A stretch of 64,000 nucleotides of DNA from Amycolatopsis tolypomycina (GCF_900105945.1 NZ_FNSO01000004.1:2976001-3040000), one strand, 5' to 3'; counted from the stretch's first letter, positions 24,201 to 31,525 are shown. Notes: generated by a model not told the origin, from the letters alone. Program-made: numbers and translations.

Positions 24201-26633
24201 CCCTCGACTCCCCTGGAGGTCCTGCTCGCCGGGATCTGGCGGGACGTGCTCAAGGTCGGCGAACTCGGCGTCGACGACGACTTCTTCGACCTCGGCGGCC
24301 ACTCGATGCTCGCCACCCAGGTCGTCGCGCGGATCGCGAAGGCCGGGCACCAGGCGGGCGTGATGGACCTGTTCCAGCACCGCACGATCCGCGAGCTGGC
24401 GGTGTTCCTCGACGGTGACCGCGACGACTCGGGGCACCTGCTGTACGAGCTGACCAAGCCGGTCGCGAAGCCGACGCTGACGTACGTCTGCTTCCCCTAC
24501 GGCGGGGGCAGCGCGATCGTCTACCAGCCCCTCGCGGACGCGCTGCCGAGCGGGTATTCGCTGTTCTCGGTGGCGATCCCCGGCCACGACGTCGGGCTCT
24601 CCGAGGAGGCCGTGCCGTTCGACGAGCTGGTCGAGCGGCTGGCGGACGAGGTCCTCGAGCGCATCGACGGTCCCCTGGCCATCTACGGCCACTGCGGGGT
24701 CGGCAACGCGCTCGCCGTCGGCGTCGCCCGGCGGCTGGAAGAACGCGGCCGTGCGCTGGAGGTCGTCCACATCGGGGCGATCTTCCCGTTCGCGCGGATC
24801 AAGGGCGCGGTCGGGACGCTGCGCACGCGGCTGGAGAAGCTGCGCAGCAACCGGTACTACGCGAACTGGCTCAAGGGCATGGGCGTCGACACCGACGACC
24901 TCGACCCGGCGCAGGCCGACCGGATCATCAGCAACATGCGCGCCGACAGCCGCGCCGCCGAGGAGTACTTCAGCGGCCTGCTCGACGCCCGCGTCGCCAA
25001 GCTGCGCGCGCCGATCGTCTCGGTCGTCGGCTCGGCGGACCCGGTCACCGACTACTACGCCGAGCGCTACCGCGAGTGGGAGTTCCTCACCGACCGCACC
25101 GGCCTGGTCGTCCTCGACCAGGCCGGGCACTTCTTCCTCCGCTACCGCGCGGAGGAGCTCGCGGAGATCCTCACCCGGGTGTACCCGGCGCTCGACGAGC
25201 CCGGTGACCTGCACGTTTCGGCGCGCGGCGAGGACGCGGGCTGGGCGGTGCACGACACCCACACGTCCACAGTGGACGAGAAACCCGCGGTGCAGCCGAG
25301 CATGGCCCGGTTCGTCACGGTCACCGTCGGCCAGCTCGTCTCCTCGACCGGCTCCGCGCTGACGTCGTTCGCGGTGCCCATCTGGCTCTACACCAAAACC
25401 GGCTCGGTCACCGACCTCGGCCTGCTCTGGGCCTTGGCCCTGCTGTGCGGGGTGCTGGTCCTGCCGGTGGCGGGCGCGCTCGTCGACCGCGGCGACCGGC
25501 GCCGGATCATGATCGCGGCCAGCGTCATCGCCGGGACCATCCAGCTCGCGCTGGCCCTGCTGCTGACGGCGGGGAACCTGCAGCTGTGGTTCCTCTACGT
25601 GCTGATCCCGCTCGGGTCGGTCGCCGGGTCGATCCAGCGGATCGCCTACCAGTCGTCGGTGGCGCAGCTGGTGCCGAAGCAGTACCTCGGCCACGCGATG
25701 GGCCTCGCGCAGCTGTCCAACGGCTTCGCGCAGCTGCTGATGCCGGTGATCGCGGCCGGGCTCCTGGCCGCGATCGAGCTGTCCGGGATCCTGGTCCTCG
25801 ACATGGCGAGCTACGTGTTCGCCGTCGTCAGCCTGCTGTTCGTCCGGTTCCCCGACCTGCTCGGCTGGCGCCCGCGCGAACCGCTGCTCACGGCGATCGC
25901 GGGCGGGCTGAAGTACTCGTGGAACCACCGCGGCTTCCGCACCATGCTGCTGTACTTCGCGCTGGCCAACGTCTTCCTGGCGCCCGCGCTGGTGCTCGTC
26001 TCCCCGCTGGTGCTCTCCTTCGGCACCGTCACCGACGTCGCCCAGGTCGCCCTGGCCGAGGCGATCGGCGCGGTGGCCGGCGGCATCGGCATGGCGCTGT
26101 GGGGCGGCCCGCGCAACCGGCGGATGGTCGGCGTCCTCGTCGGCAACGTCGGCATCGCGCTCGGCAGCCTCGTGATGGGCCTGCGGCCGTCGCTGGTCGT
26201 CGTCGCGGCCGGGGTGTTCCTGCTCGCTGCCGCGATGGCCGTGTCCCAGGGCATCTACGCCACATTGGTGCAGGTCAAGGTGCCGCAGCGCTACCACGGC
26301 CGGGTGTTCGCGATCAACCAGACGATCACCTGGTCCACCCTGCCGATCGGGTTCGCCGTGCTGGCGCCGCTGGCGGTCGGCTGGTTCTCGCCGCTGCTCG
26401 CCCCCGGCGGTCCGCTGTCCGGTTCGGTCGGCGCGGTGCTCGGCACCGGCGAAGGCCGGGGCGTCGGGCTCGCCTACGTCGTCTACGCGCTGGTCCTGCT
26501 GCTGATCAACGCGGGCGGGTTCAGCGTGCGGCTGCTGCGCCGGTTCGACACCGAAGTGCCCGACTCGCTGCCGGACGACCTCGTCGGCGCGCAGGAACGG
26601 GAACGCAAGCTCGCCGGGAAGGAGGCCGCATGA
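21237..26633 (+). CDS. NRPS C-A-T-TE fused to a 12-helix MFS exporter, predicted serine module
   Basis: 1798-residue terminal protein. C domain (about 40-450) with THHIVGDGW; A domain (about 480-975) with pocket D-V-W-H-V-S-L-I-D-K, almost the published Ser code; carrier DLGGHSML (Ser about 1022). The thioesterase (about 1075-1320) has YGHCGVGNA: the nucleophile position is Cys1153, not Ser, and the closing His is in DQAGHFFL. A short linker then leads into a complete major-facilitator domain (about 1355-1790) with roughly twelve hydrophobic segments, e.g. LLWALALLCGVLVLPVAGAL, and the loop DRGDRRRIM. No stop or start signal separates the two parts. The exporter would tie the release domain to the membrane, implying coupled synthesis and secretion. 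GTG start overlaps the previous TGA; SD AAGGAGG near the 3' end belonged to the next gene before the IS110 insertion. Confidence 0.93.
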   Translation: MTTIDETSKAARRALLEQRLRRRAEPAATITRRPDGDPVPLSYQQERVWFMEQFAPGTTSYNIPVPIRLTGRLDTAVLQTALDALPARHEALRMRFPAGDDGQPSVHVEPVVSVPLSLVDAGSEDAARAAVDAAAAEPFDLAGGPLLRATLARISDDEHLLAVCTHHIVGDGWSVDLLLRDLAAHYHGTAAALPALPIGYGDFAHWQRRTLTGAELDRQLDHWRAALDGVEPLELPTDHPRPATQTFDGAIHEFFVEQELAQALGALSREHGVTLFMTLLAAYQVLLARYSGQDDFAVGSSSAGRGLPELEGVVGMFINMLPLRAQLDGDPTFAELLARTRRHVLDAFEHADVPFERLVNALGVPRDVSRSPVFQAMFVLQNYEMGRMGAAGESAVDFRWLPMDLPSTRFDFEFHAIEVSTGLIGKFVHNTALFGTGTVAGMAERLVTLLRSIVADPTRPVSELDLLGEQRAVVLDRWNDTAGEIPPGTLHALVEAQVARTPDAPALTFRGESLSYRELDERANRLAHRLRELGAGPGTLVGVFAQRSFELVVALLGVLKAGGAYVPLDPEYPADRLAFMLEDAAAPVVLTQAALRETLPPGTATVVVLDDLTGPSTPVEPLAGADDPAYVIYTSGSTGRPKGVPNGHRGIVNRLDWMQRAYGLDGSDAVLQKTPASFDVSVWEFFWPLMTGARLVLAEPGGHKDAAYLRELLVGEGITTAHFVPSMLTLFLAEPGIEAVTALRRVVCSGEELPLDTAREFVRRLPHSELHNLYGPTEAAIDVTAWHCTPEALAEVASVPIGAPIRNLRIYVLDRHGHPCPVGVPGELHIAGVGLAFGYHNRPELTAERFVTDPFHGGRMYRTGDLAHWRPDGTIAFLGRLDHQVKLRGLRIELGEIEARLREQPGVADAVVLVREDTPGDKRLVGYVVGDADAGTLRTALKETLPDYMVPPSFVTLDALPLTPNGKLDRKALPAPVAARDATTALVEPSTPLEVLLAGIWRDVLKVGELGVDDDFFDLGGHSMLATQVVARIAKAGHQAGVMDLFQHRTIRELAVFLDGDRDDSGHLLYELTKPVAKPTLTYVCFPYGGGSAIVYQPLADALPSGYSLFSVAIPGHDVGLSEEAVPFDELVERLADEVLERIDGPLAIYGHCGVGNALAVGVARRLEERGRALEVVHIGAIFPFARIKGAVGTLRTRLEKLRSNRYYANWLKGMGVDTDDLDPAQADRIISNMRADSRAAEEYFSGLLDARVAKLRAPIVSVVGSADPVTDYYAERYREWEFLTDRTGLVVLDQAGHFFLRYRAEELAEILTRVYPALDEPGDLHVSARGEDAGWAVHDTHTSTVDEKPAVQPSMARFVTVTVGQLVSSTGSALTSFAVPIWLYTKTGSVTDLGLLWALALLCGVLVLPVAGALVDRGDRRRIMIAASVIAGTIQLALALLLTAGNLQLWFLYVLIPLGSVAGSIQRIAYQSSVAQLVPKQYLGHAMGLAQLSNGFAQLLMPVIAAGLLAAIELSGILVLDMASYVFAVVSLLFVRFPDLLGWRPREPLLTAIAGGLKYSWNHRGFRTMLLYFALANVFLAPALVLVSPLVLSFGTVTDVAQVALAEAIGAVAGGIGMALWGGPRNRRMVGVLVGNVGIALGSLVMGLRPSLVVVAAGVFLLAAAMAVSQGIYATLVQVKVPQRYHGRVFAINQTITWSTLPIGFAVLAPLAVGWFSPLLAPGGPLSGSVGAVLGTGEGRGVGLAYVVYALVLLLINAGGFSVRLLRRFDTEVPDSLPDDLVGAQERERKLAGKEAA

Positions 26634-26634
26634 G
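26630..26634. repeat. ATGAG flanking the IS110 element (second copy 28096-28100)
   Basis: The five bases ATGAG occur at both outer junctions of the insertion. Fusing the flanks restores AAGGAGGCCGC-ATGAGCACC, i.e. an ideal ribosome site and start codon for the ATP-grasp gene overlapping the NRPS stop (ATGA). Confidence 0.7.
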
Positions 26635-26638
26635 TTTC

Positions 26639-27850
26639 CTAAGTCAACCCTTCCACTGTGTTGATCTTGGTGGTGGTGTGGTGGATGGCAGGGTCGTAGC
26701 AGGTTCTGTCGCGCCAGCAGGCCCAGATGACGCGCAGCCAGGCGCGGGCCAGGATCCGCACCGCGTGGGGGTGGCGTTTGCCTCGGGAACGCGCGTTGTT
26801 GTAGATCGTGGCGGCCCAGTTGCTGTCGTGCCGGCTGTTGTCGGCGAAGGTCATCAGGGCTTGCCGGGCTCGGCGGTTGACCGCGTGCCGGAAGTTGACC
26901 TGGCGGTGTTTCCCGGATTCCTTGGTGACCGGTGCCGCACCGGTCTCGGCGGCCAGTTGCGCGCAGCCGTTGGCGCGTTCGAGCATGGGGCCGATCTCAC
27001 CGATGACTTGACCGAGGTTGACGGAGCCGATCCGGGGCAGTCCGGCGATCAGTTCGGCCCAGGGATGCGTCTTGACTGCCTCGGCGATGGCGGCATCCAG
27101 TTCGCGGATGGTGACACGCAGGGACCGCACCAGCTGCACTTGGACACCGACCAGCCGGGTGATCACAGTCCGGCCCAGCCGGGAGGCCGCCGCGGGGGCG
27201 GTGCGCAGCCGCTCGATCAGCGCACTGCCGGGTCGTTTGCCGGAGTAGCCGTGGCGTTTGCAGAACGCTTCCAGCCGGCCGGCGGTCAAGCGGGCCGCGT
27301 CCGCGGGCGTGGGGTAGCGGTCCAGGAAGGCCAGGGCGATGTCACTGTCCAGGCTTGCGAACACGGCTTTCCCGCCGGGCCAGTGCTCATCCAGCAGCGC
27401 AGCGAGCTGGTTGACCGCCGCGACGCGCGCTTCGACGTGGTCGGCGCGTTGCCGGGTCAGCGCTTGCAGCTCCAGTGTCTCGGGCAGCGTGGGTGTCAAG
27501 GTCCGCAGCTGGTGGCCGTCGGTGCGCAGGTAGTCCGCGAGTTTGAACGAGTCGCCGGGGTCGCTTTTGGCCCGGGCTGCGCCCCAGCGGGGCCGGACGG
27601 CGCTGAAGGCGTTGGGGTGTATGGGAATCACGGGGTGCCCAGCAGCCAGCAGCCGGTCCACGACCAGTCCCCGGGTGGTCTCGATCGCTACCGGCAGCCC
27701 GGCCGGATCGCCGTGGCGGCGCAGCCTGGCCAGGGTGCCGGCAATTCCGGTTTCGGCGTGGGCCAGCGCCCATCGGTCGGTCCTCGTCCCGGCCTGGTCG
27801 ATCACGGTCACATCGTGCGAGCCGCTGGCCCAGTCCCATCCCGCGAACAC
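26639..27850 (-). CDS. IS110-family transposase (DEDD)
   Basis: 403-residue transposase/recombinase. The N-terminal RuvC-like DEDD domain shows FAGWDWASGSHDV (first Asp), LPVAIETTRG (Glu) and AKSDPGDSFKLADYLRTD (the two later Asp). The C-terminal Tnp-20 part has LPRIGSVNLGQVIGEIG, TGAAPVTKESGKHR and RHAVNRRARQALM with the conserved Ser region. I chose GTG 27850, which lies 10 bases after GAGAAGGAG and directly before the catalytic N-terminus; the longer frame to 27946 has no ribosome site. The enzyme appears intact, so the element may still move. Confidence 0.93.
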   Translation of the reverse strand: MFAGWDWASGSHDVTVIDQAGTRTDRWALAHAETGIAGTLARLRRHGDPAGLPVAIETTRGLVVDRLLAAGHPVIPIHPNAFSAVRPRWGAARAKSDPGDSFKLADYLRTDGHQLRTLTPTLPETLELQALTRQRADHVEARVAAVNQLAALLDEHWPGGKAVFASLDSDIALAFLDRYPTPADAARLTAGRLEAFCKRHGYSGKRPGSALIERLRTAPAAASRLGRTVITRLVGVQVQLVRSLRVTIRELDAAIAEAVKTHPWAELIAGLPRIGSVNLGQVIGEIGPMLERANGCAQLAAETGAAPVTKESGKHRQVNFRHAVNRRARQALMTFADNSRHDSNWAATIYNNARSRGKRHPHAVRILARAWLRVIWACWRDRTCYDPAIHHTTTKINTVEGLT

Positions 27851-28095
27851 GCGCGCGGTGCTCCTTCTCTGACGGTGAAGGACCCGCTCGGTGGTGAGGA
27901 CGCTGTCCGGAAGCTCATTAATCGGCCCTCGGCCAGGTCGGGGCATGTTCCTAAGGCCGGTAAAGCGGCCTCGGCCCGGCGGGGCTGGCAGTACTCATGC
28001 TGGCCGTCAAGCGGCACGCACGCTAGGCCATGCACCCACCGGGACCGAGTGGTCACAACCCTATCGGTTCGGGCTGCAGAAGGGATGGTGGCCTA
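27851..28095 (-). ncRNA. IS110 non-coding end, candidate bridge/seek RNA
   Basis: Non-coding region upstream of the transposase. In IS110 elements this region encodes a guide RNA that pairs with donor and target DNA. Two words repeat the element ends: TTCCTAAG at 27948-27955 matches 26636-26643, and TAGGCCA at 28024-28030 is the complement of TGGCCTA at 28089-28095. GCGGCCTC (27965-27972) is the complement of GAGGCCGC in the left target flank (26622-26629). These matches fit guide loops, but I cannot fold the RNA here. Confidence 0.45.
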
Positions 28096-29343
28096 ATGAG
28101 CACCGTGGTGCTGATCAGGGAGGCCCGCGGGCACTGGGTCGGCGAAGTCGCCGCCGCGGTGCACGCGGCCGGCCACCGCGCGGTACTGCTCGCCCCGCCG
28201 GTCGACGCGGCGGAGCGCATGTCGCTCGCCGCCGTGGTGGACGAAGTGGTCGCCGTCGACGACGTCTACGACGCCGAAGCCGTCGCCTCGCAGATCCGCT
28301 CGGCCTACGGGACGCCCGCCGCCGTGCTGACCGGCTCGGACGGGGCCATCGCGAGCACCGCCCGGGTCGCCGAACTGCTCGGCGTCGCCCGCTGCCCGGC
28401 GTCGGTGTTCGAGGTGTGCGCGAACAAGTTCGCGGTCCGGGAGGTGCTGGGCGGGACCGCGTTCGCGCTGATCTCCTCGGCTTCCGAAGCGGCTTCGGTG
28501 GCGGAGCGGGTCGGGCTGCCGGCGATCGTCAAACCGGTCAACGGGGCCGGGAGCAACCTCGTCCGCACGGTGTCCACAGTGGACGAACTTGCGGCGGCGT
28601 ACGAGCTGCTGGCCGCGCGGCTGCCCGAGTCGGCGGACCCGCGCTACCACCGGCCGCTGGGGACGCTCGACCCGGCGGCGACCTTCCTGGTCGAGGGCTT
28701 CCTCGACGGGCCCGAGTACGCGGTGGACGTGCTGATCCGCGACGGCGTCGTCGAACCGGTCGAGATCCTCGACAAGCCGCTGATCGACGAGCGCAAGTTC
28801 GAGCTGGCGCTGTCCTGCCCGCCGGCGGATCTCTCGGCCGAGCGGGCGGCGCTCGTCACGGCGGCGGCCTCCTCGGCGGTGCTCGCGCTGGGACTGGACA
28901 ACACGGTCGCGCACGTCGAGGTGATCGACGACCTGCGGCGCGGCCCGACGATCGTCGAGGTCAACGCGGGCCGCCCGGCCGGCTCGATCATGCCGCTGCT
29001 GGCCAAGCTGCGCACCGGCATCGACGTGTTCGCCGAGCTGACCGCGCTCGCCCTGGGCGCGCCGCCGCCCGCGCGGGAACCGGCCAAACTGCCGATTCCG
29101 CTGGCGATGCTGATCCTCTACGCGTCCGGATCGGGCACCTTGCGGAGCGTCGGCGGGCTCGACGAGGTCGCCGCGCTGCCCGAGGTCGTCGACGTCGTCA
29201 CGACGGTTTCGCCCGGCCAGGTGCTCACCGACGAGCAGGAGACGTACGCGGTGAACCTCGTCGTCGCCGGCTTCGCCGACCACGAAGACCTCGCCGCCCT
29301 GCACGCCGAAGCGAGCAAGCTGATCCGCCTGGAGGTCGCGTGA
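28096..29343 (+). CDS. ATP-grasp ligase, copy 1
   Basis: 415-residue ATP-grasp enzyme (carboxylate-amine/thiol ligase type): it would activate a carboxylate as acyl phosphate and join it to an amine. The N-terminal Rossmann-like part covers about 1-110. The ATP-grasp fold shows GLPAIVKPVNGAGSN (ATP-binding Lys), FLVEGFLDGPEYAVDVL, KPLIDERKFEL and IVEVNAGRPAG (Mg-binding Glu/Asn). It is a close paralogue of the next gene; relative to it, about five residues are missing around residue 118 (REVLGGTAFALI). Its ATG lies immediately at the right end of the IS110 element and was originally coupled to the NRPS stop; the present ribosome site (AGGGA, 11 bases upstream) is weaker. Substrate unknown. 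Confidence 0.88.
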   Translation: MSTVVLIREARGHWVGEVAAAVHAAGHRAVLLAPPVDAAERMSLAAVVDEVVAVDDVYDAEAVASQIRSAYGTPAAVLTGSDGAIASTARVAELLGVARCPASVFEVCANKFAVREVLGGTAFALISSASEAASVAERVGLPAIVKPVNGAGSNLVRTVSTVDELAAAYELLAARLPESADPRYHRPLGTLDPAATFLVEGFLDGPEYAVDVLIRDGVVEPVEILDKPLIDERKFELALSCPPADLSAERAALVTAAASSAVLALGLDNTVAHVEVIDDLRRGPTIVEVNAGRPAGSIMPLLAKLRTGIDVFAELTALALGAPPPAREPAKLPIPLAMLILYASGSGTLRSVGGLDEVAALPEVVDVVTTVSPGQVLTDEQETYAVNLVVAGFADHEDLAALHAEASKLIRLEVA

Positions 29344-30602
29344 AGACCGCGTTCATCGTGCGGGAGACGCACGGGCAGTGGATCGGGGACTTCGCGGCCG
29401 CGGTCCGGGCGTCCGGGTGGCGGGCCGAACTCGTCACCGAACCCCTGGCCGACGCCGAACGGGCCGCGCTGGGCCCGCTCGTGGACGGGTTCGTCGTCGT
29501 CGAGGACGTCCGGGACGTGGCCGCCGTCGCCGACGCACTCCGGGACCGGGCACCCGACGCGGTGCTGACCGCGGCGGAGGGGATCATCGCGACCACCGCC
29601 CAGGTGGCCGAGCGGCTCGGCGTCGCACGCTGCCCGGCAGCGGTGTTCACGCTGGCGCACAACAAGTTCGCGGTCCGGGAGAAGCTCGCCGAAGCGGGGC
29701 TGCCGGGGCCGCGCGCCGCGTTGTTCGCCGACCCGGCCGAGGCCGCGGCGATCGCCGAACGGGTCGGGCTGCCGGCGATCGTCAAGCCGGTCAACGGTGC
29801 CGCCAGCACCCTGGTCCGCACCGTGTCCACAGTGGACGAGCTGGTCGCGGCCCACGAGCTGCTGGCCACCCGGCTGCCGGAGAACGCGGACGCGCGCTAC
29901 CACCGTCCGCTGCCTGGCGGCCTCGACCCCCGGCGCGTGTTCCTCGTCGAAAGCCTGCTCGACGGGCCCGAGTACGCGGTCGACGTGCTGGTCCGCGACG
30001 GCGGCGCGGAGACCGTCACCGTGGTTGGCAAACCGCTGATCGACGAGCGGAAGTTCGAGCTCGGCATGGTCTGCCCGCCGTTCGGGCTGTCCGGGGAGCG
30101 GGCGGCGGCGATCCGGGCCGCCGCGGCCGACGCCGTGCTCGCCCTCGGCCTGGACAACACCGTCGCCCACGTCGAGGTGATCGACGACGTCTCGCGGGGG
30201 CCGGTGGTCGTCGAGGTCAACGCCGGCCGGCCCGCCGGGGGCGCGCAGCCCGCGCTGCTGAAGCTCGCCACCGGCATCGACGTCACCGCCGAAGCCGTGG
30301 CGCTCGCCCTCGGTGCGCCGCCGCCCGCGCGGGGCACCGGGCTGCCGGTGCCGGTCGGGTACCTGATCGTCTACGCCGAGGGCACCGGGCGGCTGGTGCG
30401 CGTCGAAGGCACCGGCGAGGTCGCCGGCCTGCCCGAGGTCCTCGACGTCGTCACCATCGTTTCGCCCGGCCAGGTGCTCTCCGACGACCAGGAGATCTAC
30501 GCGGTCAACGTCCTCGTCGCCGGCTTCGCCGACCTCGACGACCTGGCCGCGCTGCACGCCGAGGCCACCAAACTCGTCCGTTTCGAACTGGAGGAAGCAT
30601 GA
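29340..30602 (+). CDS. ATP-grasp ligase, copy 2
   Basis: 420-residue ATP-grasp protein, tandem paralogue of the preceding gene (roughly half the residues look identical by eye). Shared segments include GLPAIVKPVNGAAS, VRTVSTVDELVAAHELL, LLDGPEYAVDVLVRDG, KPLIDERKFELGM and VVEVNAGRPAG. The N-terminal cap of the grasp domain (KLAEAGLPGPRAAL) is complete here. GTG 29340 overlaps the previous stop and has GGAGG eight bases upstream. The pair may form two successive amide bonds, or one may be regulatory or redundant. The adjacent oxygenase starts within its stop codon. Confidence 0.9.
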   Translation: MKTAFIVRETHGQWIGDFAAAVRASGWRAELVTEPLADAERAALGPLVDGFVVVEDVRDVAAVADALRDRAPDAVLTAAEGIIATTAQVAERLGVARCPAAVFTLAHNKFAVREKLAEAGLPGPRAALFADPAEAAAIAERVGLPAIVKPVNGAASTLVRTVSTVDELVAAHELLATRLPENADARYHRPLPGGLDPRRVFLVESLLDGPEYAVDVLVRDGGAETVTVVGKPLIDERKFELGMVCPPFGLSGERAAAIRAAAADAVLALGLDNTVAHVEVIDDVSRGPVVVEVNAGRPAGGAQPALLKLATGIDVTAEAVALALGAPPPARGTGLPVPVGYLIVYAEGTGRLVRVEGTGEVAGLPEVLDVVTIVSPGQVLSDDQEIYAVNVLVAGFADLDDLAALHAEATKLVRFELEEA

Positions 30603-31525
30603 CCGCCGTACTCGCGGAGCTGCAGGGCAACGAGCACACCAAGATCGCCGTCTTCCCGGCCGCGGACTTCGCGGCCGTGGAAGCCCAGCTGCCGCAGCTG
30701 CAGGACCACCTGCGCGACCACGGCGCGGTCCTGCTGCGCGGGCTGACCGCAGACCTCGGGGAGTTCAACCGCGTCACCGAGACGATCGGCGGCGCGCTGC
30801 TCACCTACACCGAGCGGTCGACGCCGCGGTCGAACGTAGCCGGCAACATCTACACCTCGACCGAGTACCCGCCCGCCGAGTCGATCCCGATGCACAACGA
30901 GAACTCCTACTCGGCGAGCTGGCCGGCGCGGCTGTTCTTCCTGTGCGACACCGCCGCGGAAACCGGCGGGGCGACGCCGATCGCGGACAGCCGGGCGATG
31001 TTCCGGCTGCTGCCCGAAGACCTGCGGGAGCGCTTCGCGGGCGGCGTCACCTACACCCGCGCGTTCCGCGAAGGGCTCGGGCTGACCTGGCAGGAAGCGT
31101 TCCAGACCGAGGACCGCGCGGTCGTCGAGGAGTACTGCGCGAGCCACGGGCAGACCTTCGAATGGACCGAGGAGGGGTTGCGCACCCGGCACATCCGGCC
31201 GTCCTTCGTGGCCGAGCCGCACACCGGGGACACCGTCTGGTTCAACCAGGCCAACCTCTTCCACGTCTCCAGCCTCGGCGAGGAGGTCAGCGAGGCGCTG
31301 CTGGAGCTTTATCCGGAGGAGGACCTCCCGCGCAACGCCTACTTCGCCGACGGCAGCCCGATCCCGGCCGCGGACGTCGAGAAGATCCGCGAGGTCTACG
31401 ACGAAGTCAGCTACGCGTTCCCGTGGCAGGCCGGCGACATCATGGTGATCAGCAACATGCTGATGGCCCACGGCCGCGAGCCGTTCACCGGCAAGCGGCG
31501 CATCCTGGTGGCGATGACGGGATGA
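30599..31525 (+). CDS. TauD/AsnO-like Fe(II)/2-oxoglutarate oxygenase
   Basis: 308-residue non-haem iron oxygenase of the TauD family, closest in style to the SyrP/AsnO group that hydroxylates Asp or Asn. The facial triad is visible as His99-x-Glu101 (IPMHNENSYS) and a distal His291 (LMAHGREPFTGKRR), with the 2-oxoglutarate Arg nearby. HxE instead of HxD is characteristic of the AsnO-type subgroup. Since the cluster contains an Asn-like A domain, beta-hydroxylation of Asn is the natural guess; free or carrier-bound substrate is unknown. ATG overlaps the previous stop (ATGA) and GGAGGA is well placed. Confidence 0.9.
   Translation: MTAVLAELQGNEHTKIAVFPAADFAAVEAQLPQLQDHLRDHGAVLLRGLTADLGEFNRVTETIGGALLTYTERSTPRSNVAGNIYTSTEYPPAESIPMHNENSYSASWPARLFFLCDTAAETGGATPIADSRAMFRLLPEDLRERFAGGVTYTRAFREGLGLTWQEAFQTEDRAVVEEYCASHGQTFEWTEEGLRTRHIRPSFVAEPHTGDTVWFNQANLFHVSSLGEEVSEALLELYPEEDLPRNAYFADGSPIPAADVEKIREVYDEVSYAFPWQAGDIMVISNMLMAHGREPFTGKRRILVAMTG

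Larger units (their letters stand above)
26635..28095 (-). mobile_element. IS110-family insertion sequence
   Basis: About 1461 bp between two ATGAG copies. It contains one transposase gene on the reverse strand and about 245 bp of non-coding sequence upstream of it, as in the IS110 subgroup; there are no terminal inverted repeats, also normal for the family. It sits between the NRPS-TE-MFS gene and the first ATP-grasp gene and opposes operon transcription, so it probably has a polar effect on the downstream genes unless they have a promoter within it. Confidence 0.85.

Noticed and set aside
26635..26660. The ATG at 26630 considered as the start of a separate small gene reading into the IS
   Set aside because: The frame enters IS110 non-coding/antisense sequence at once. 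It is the displaced start codon of the ATP-grasp gene.
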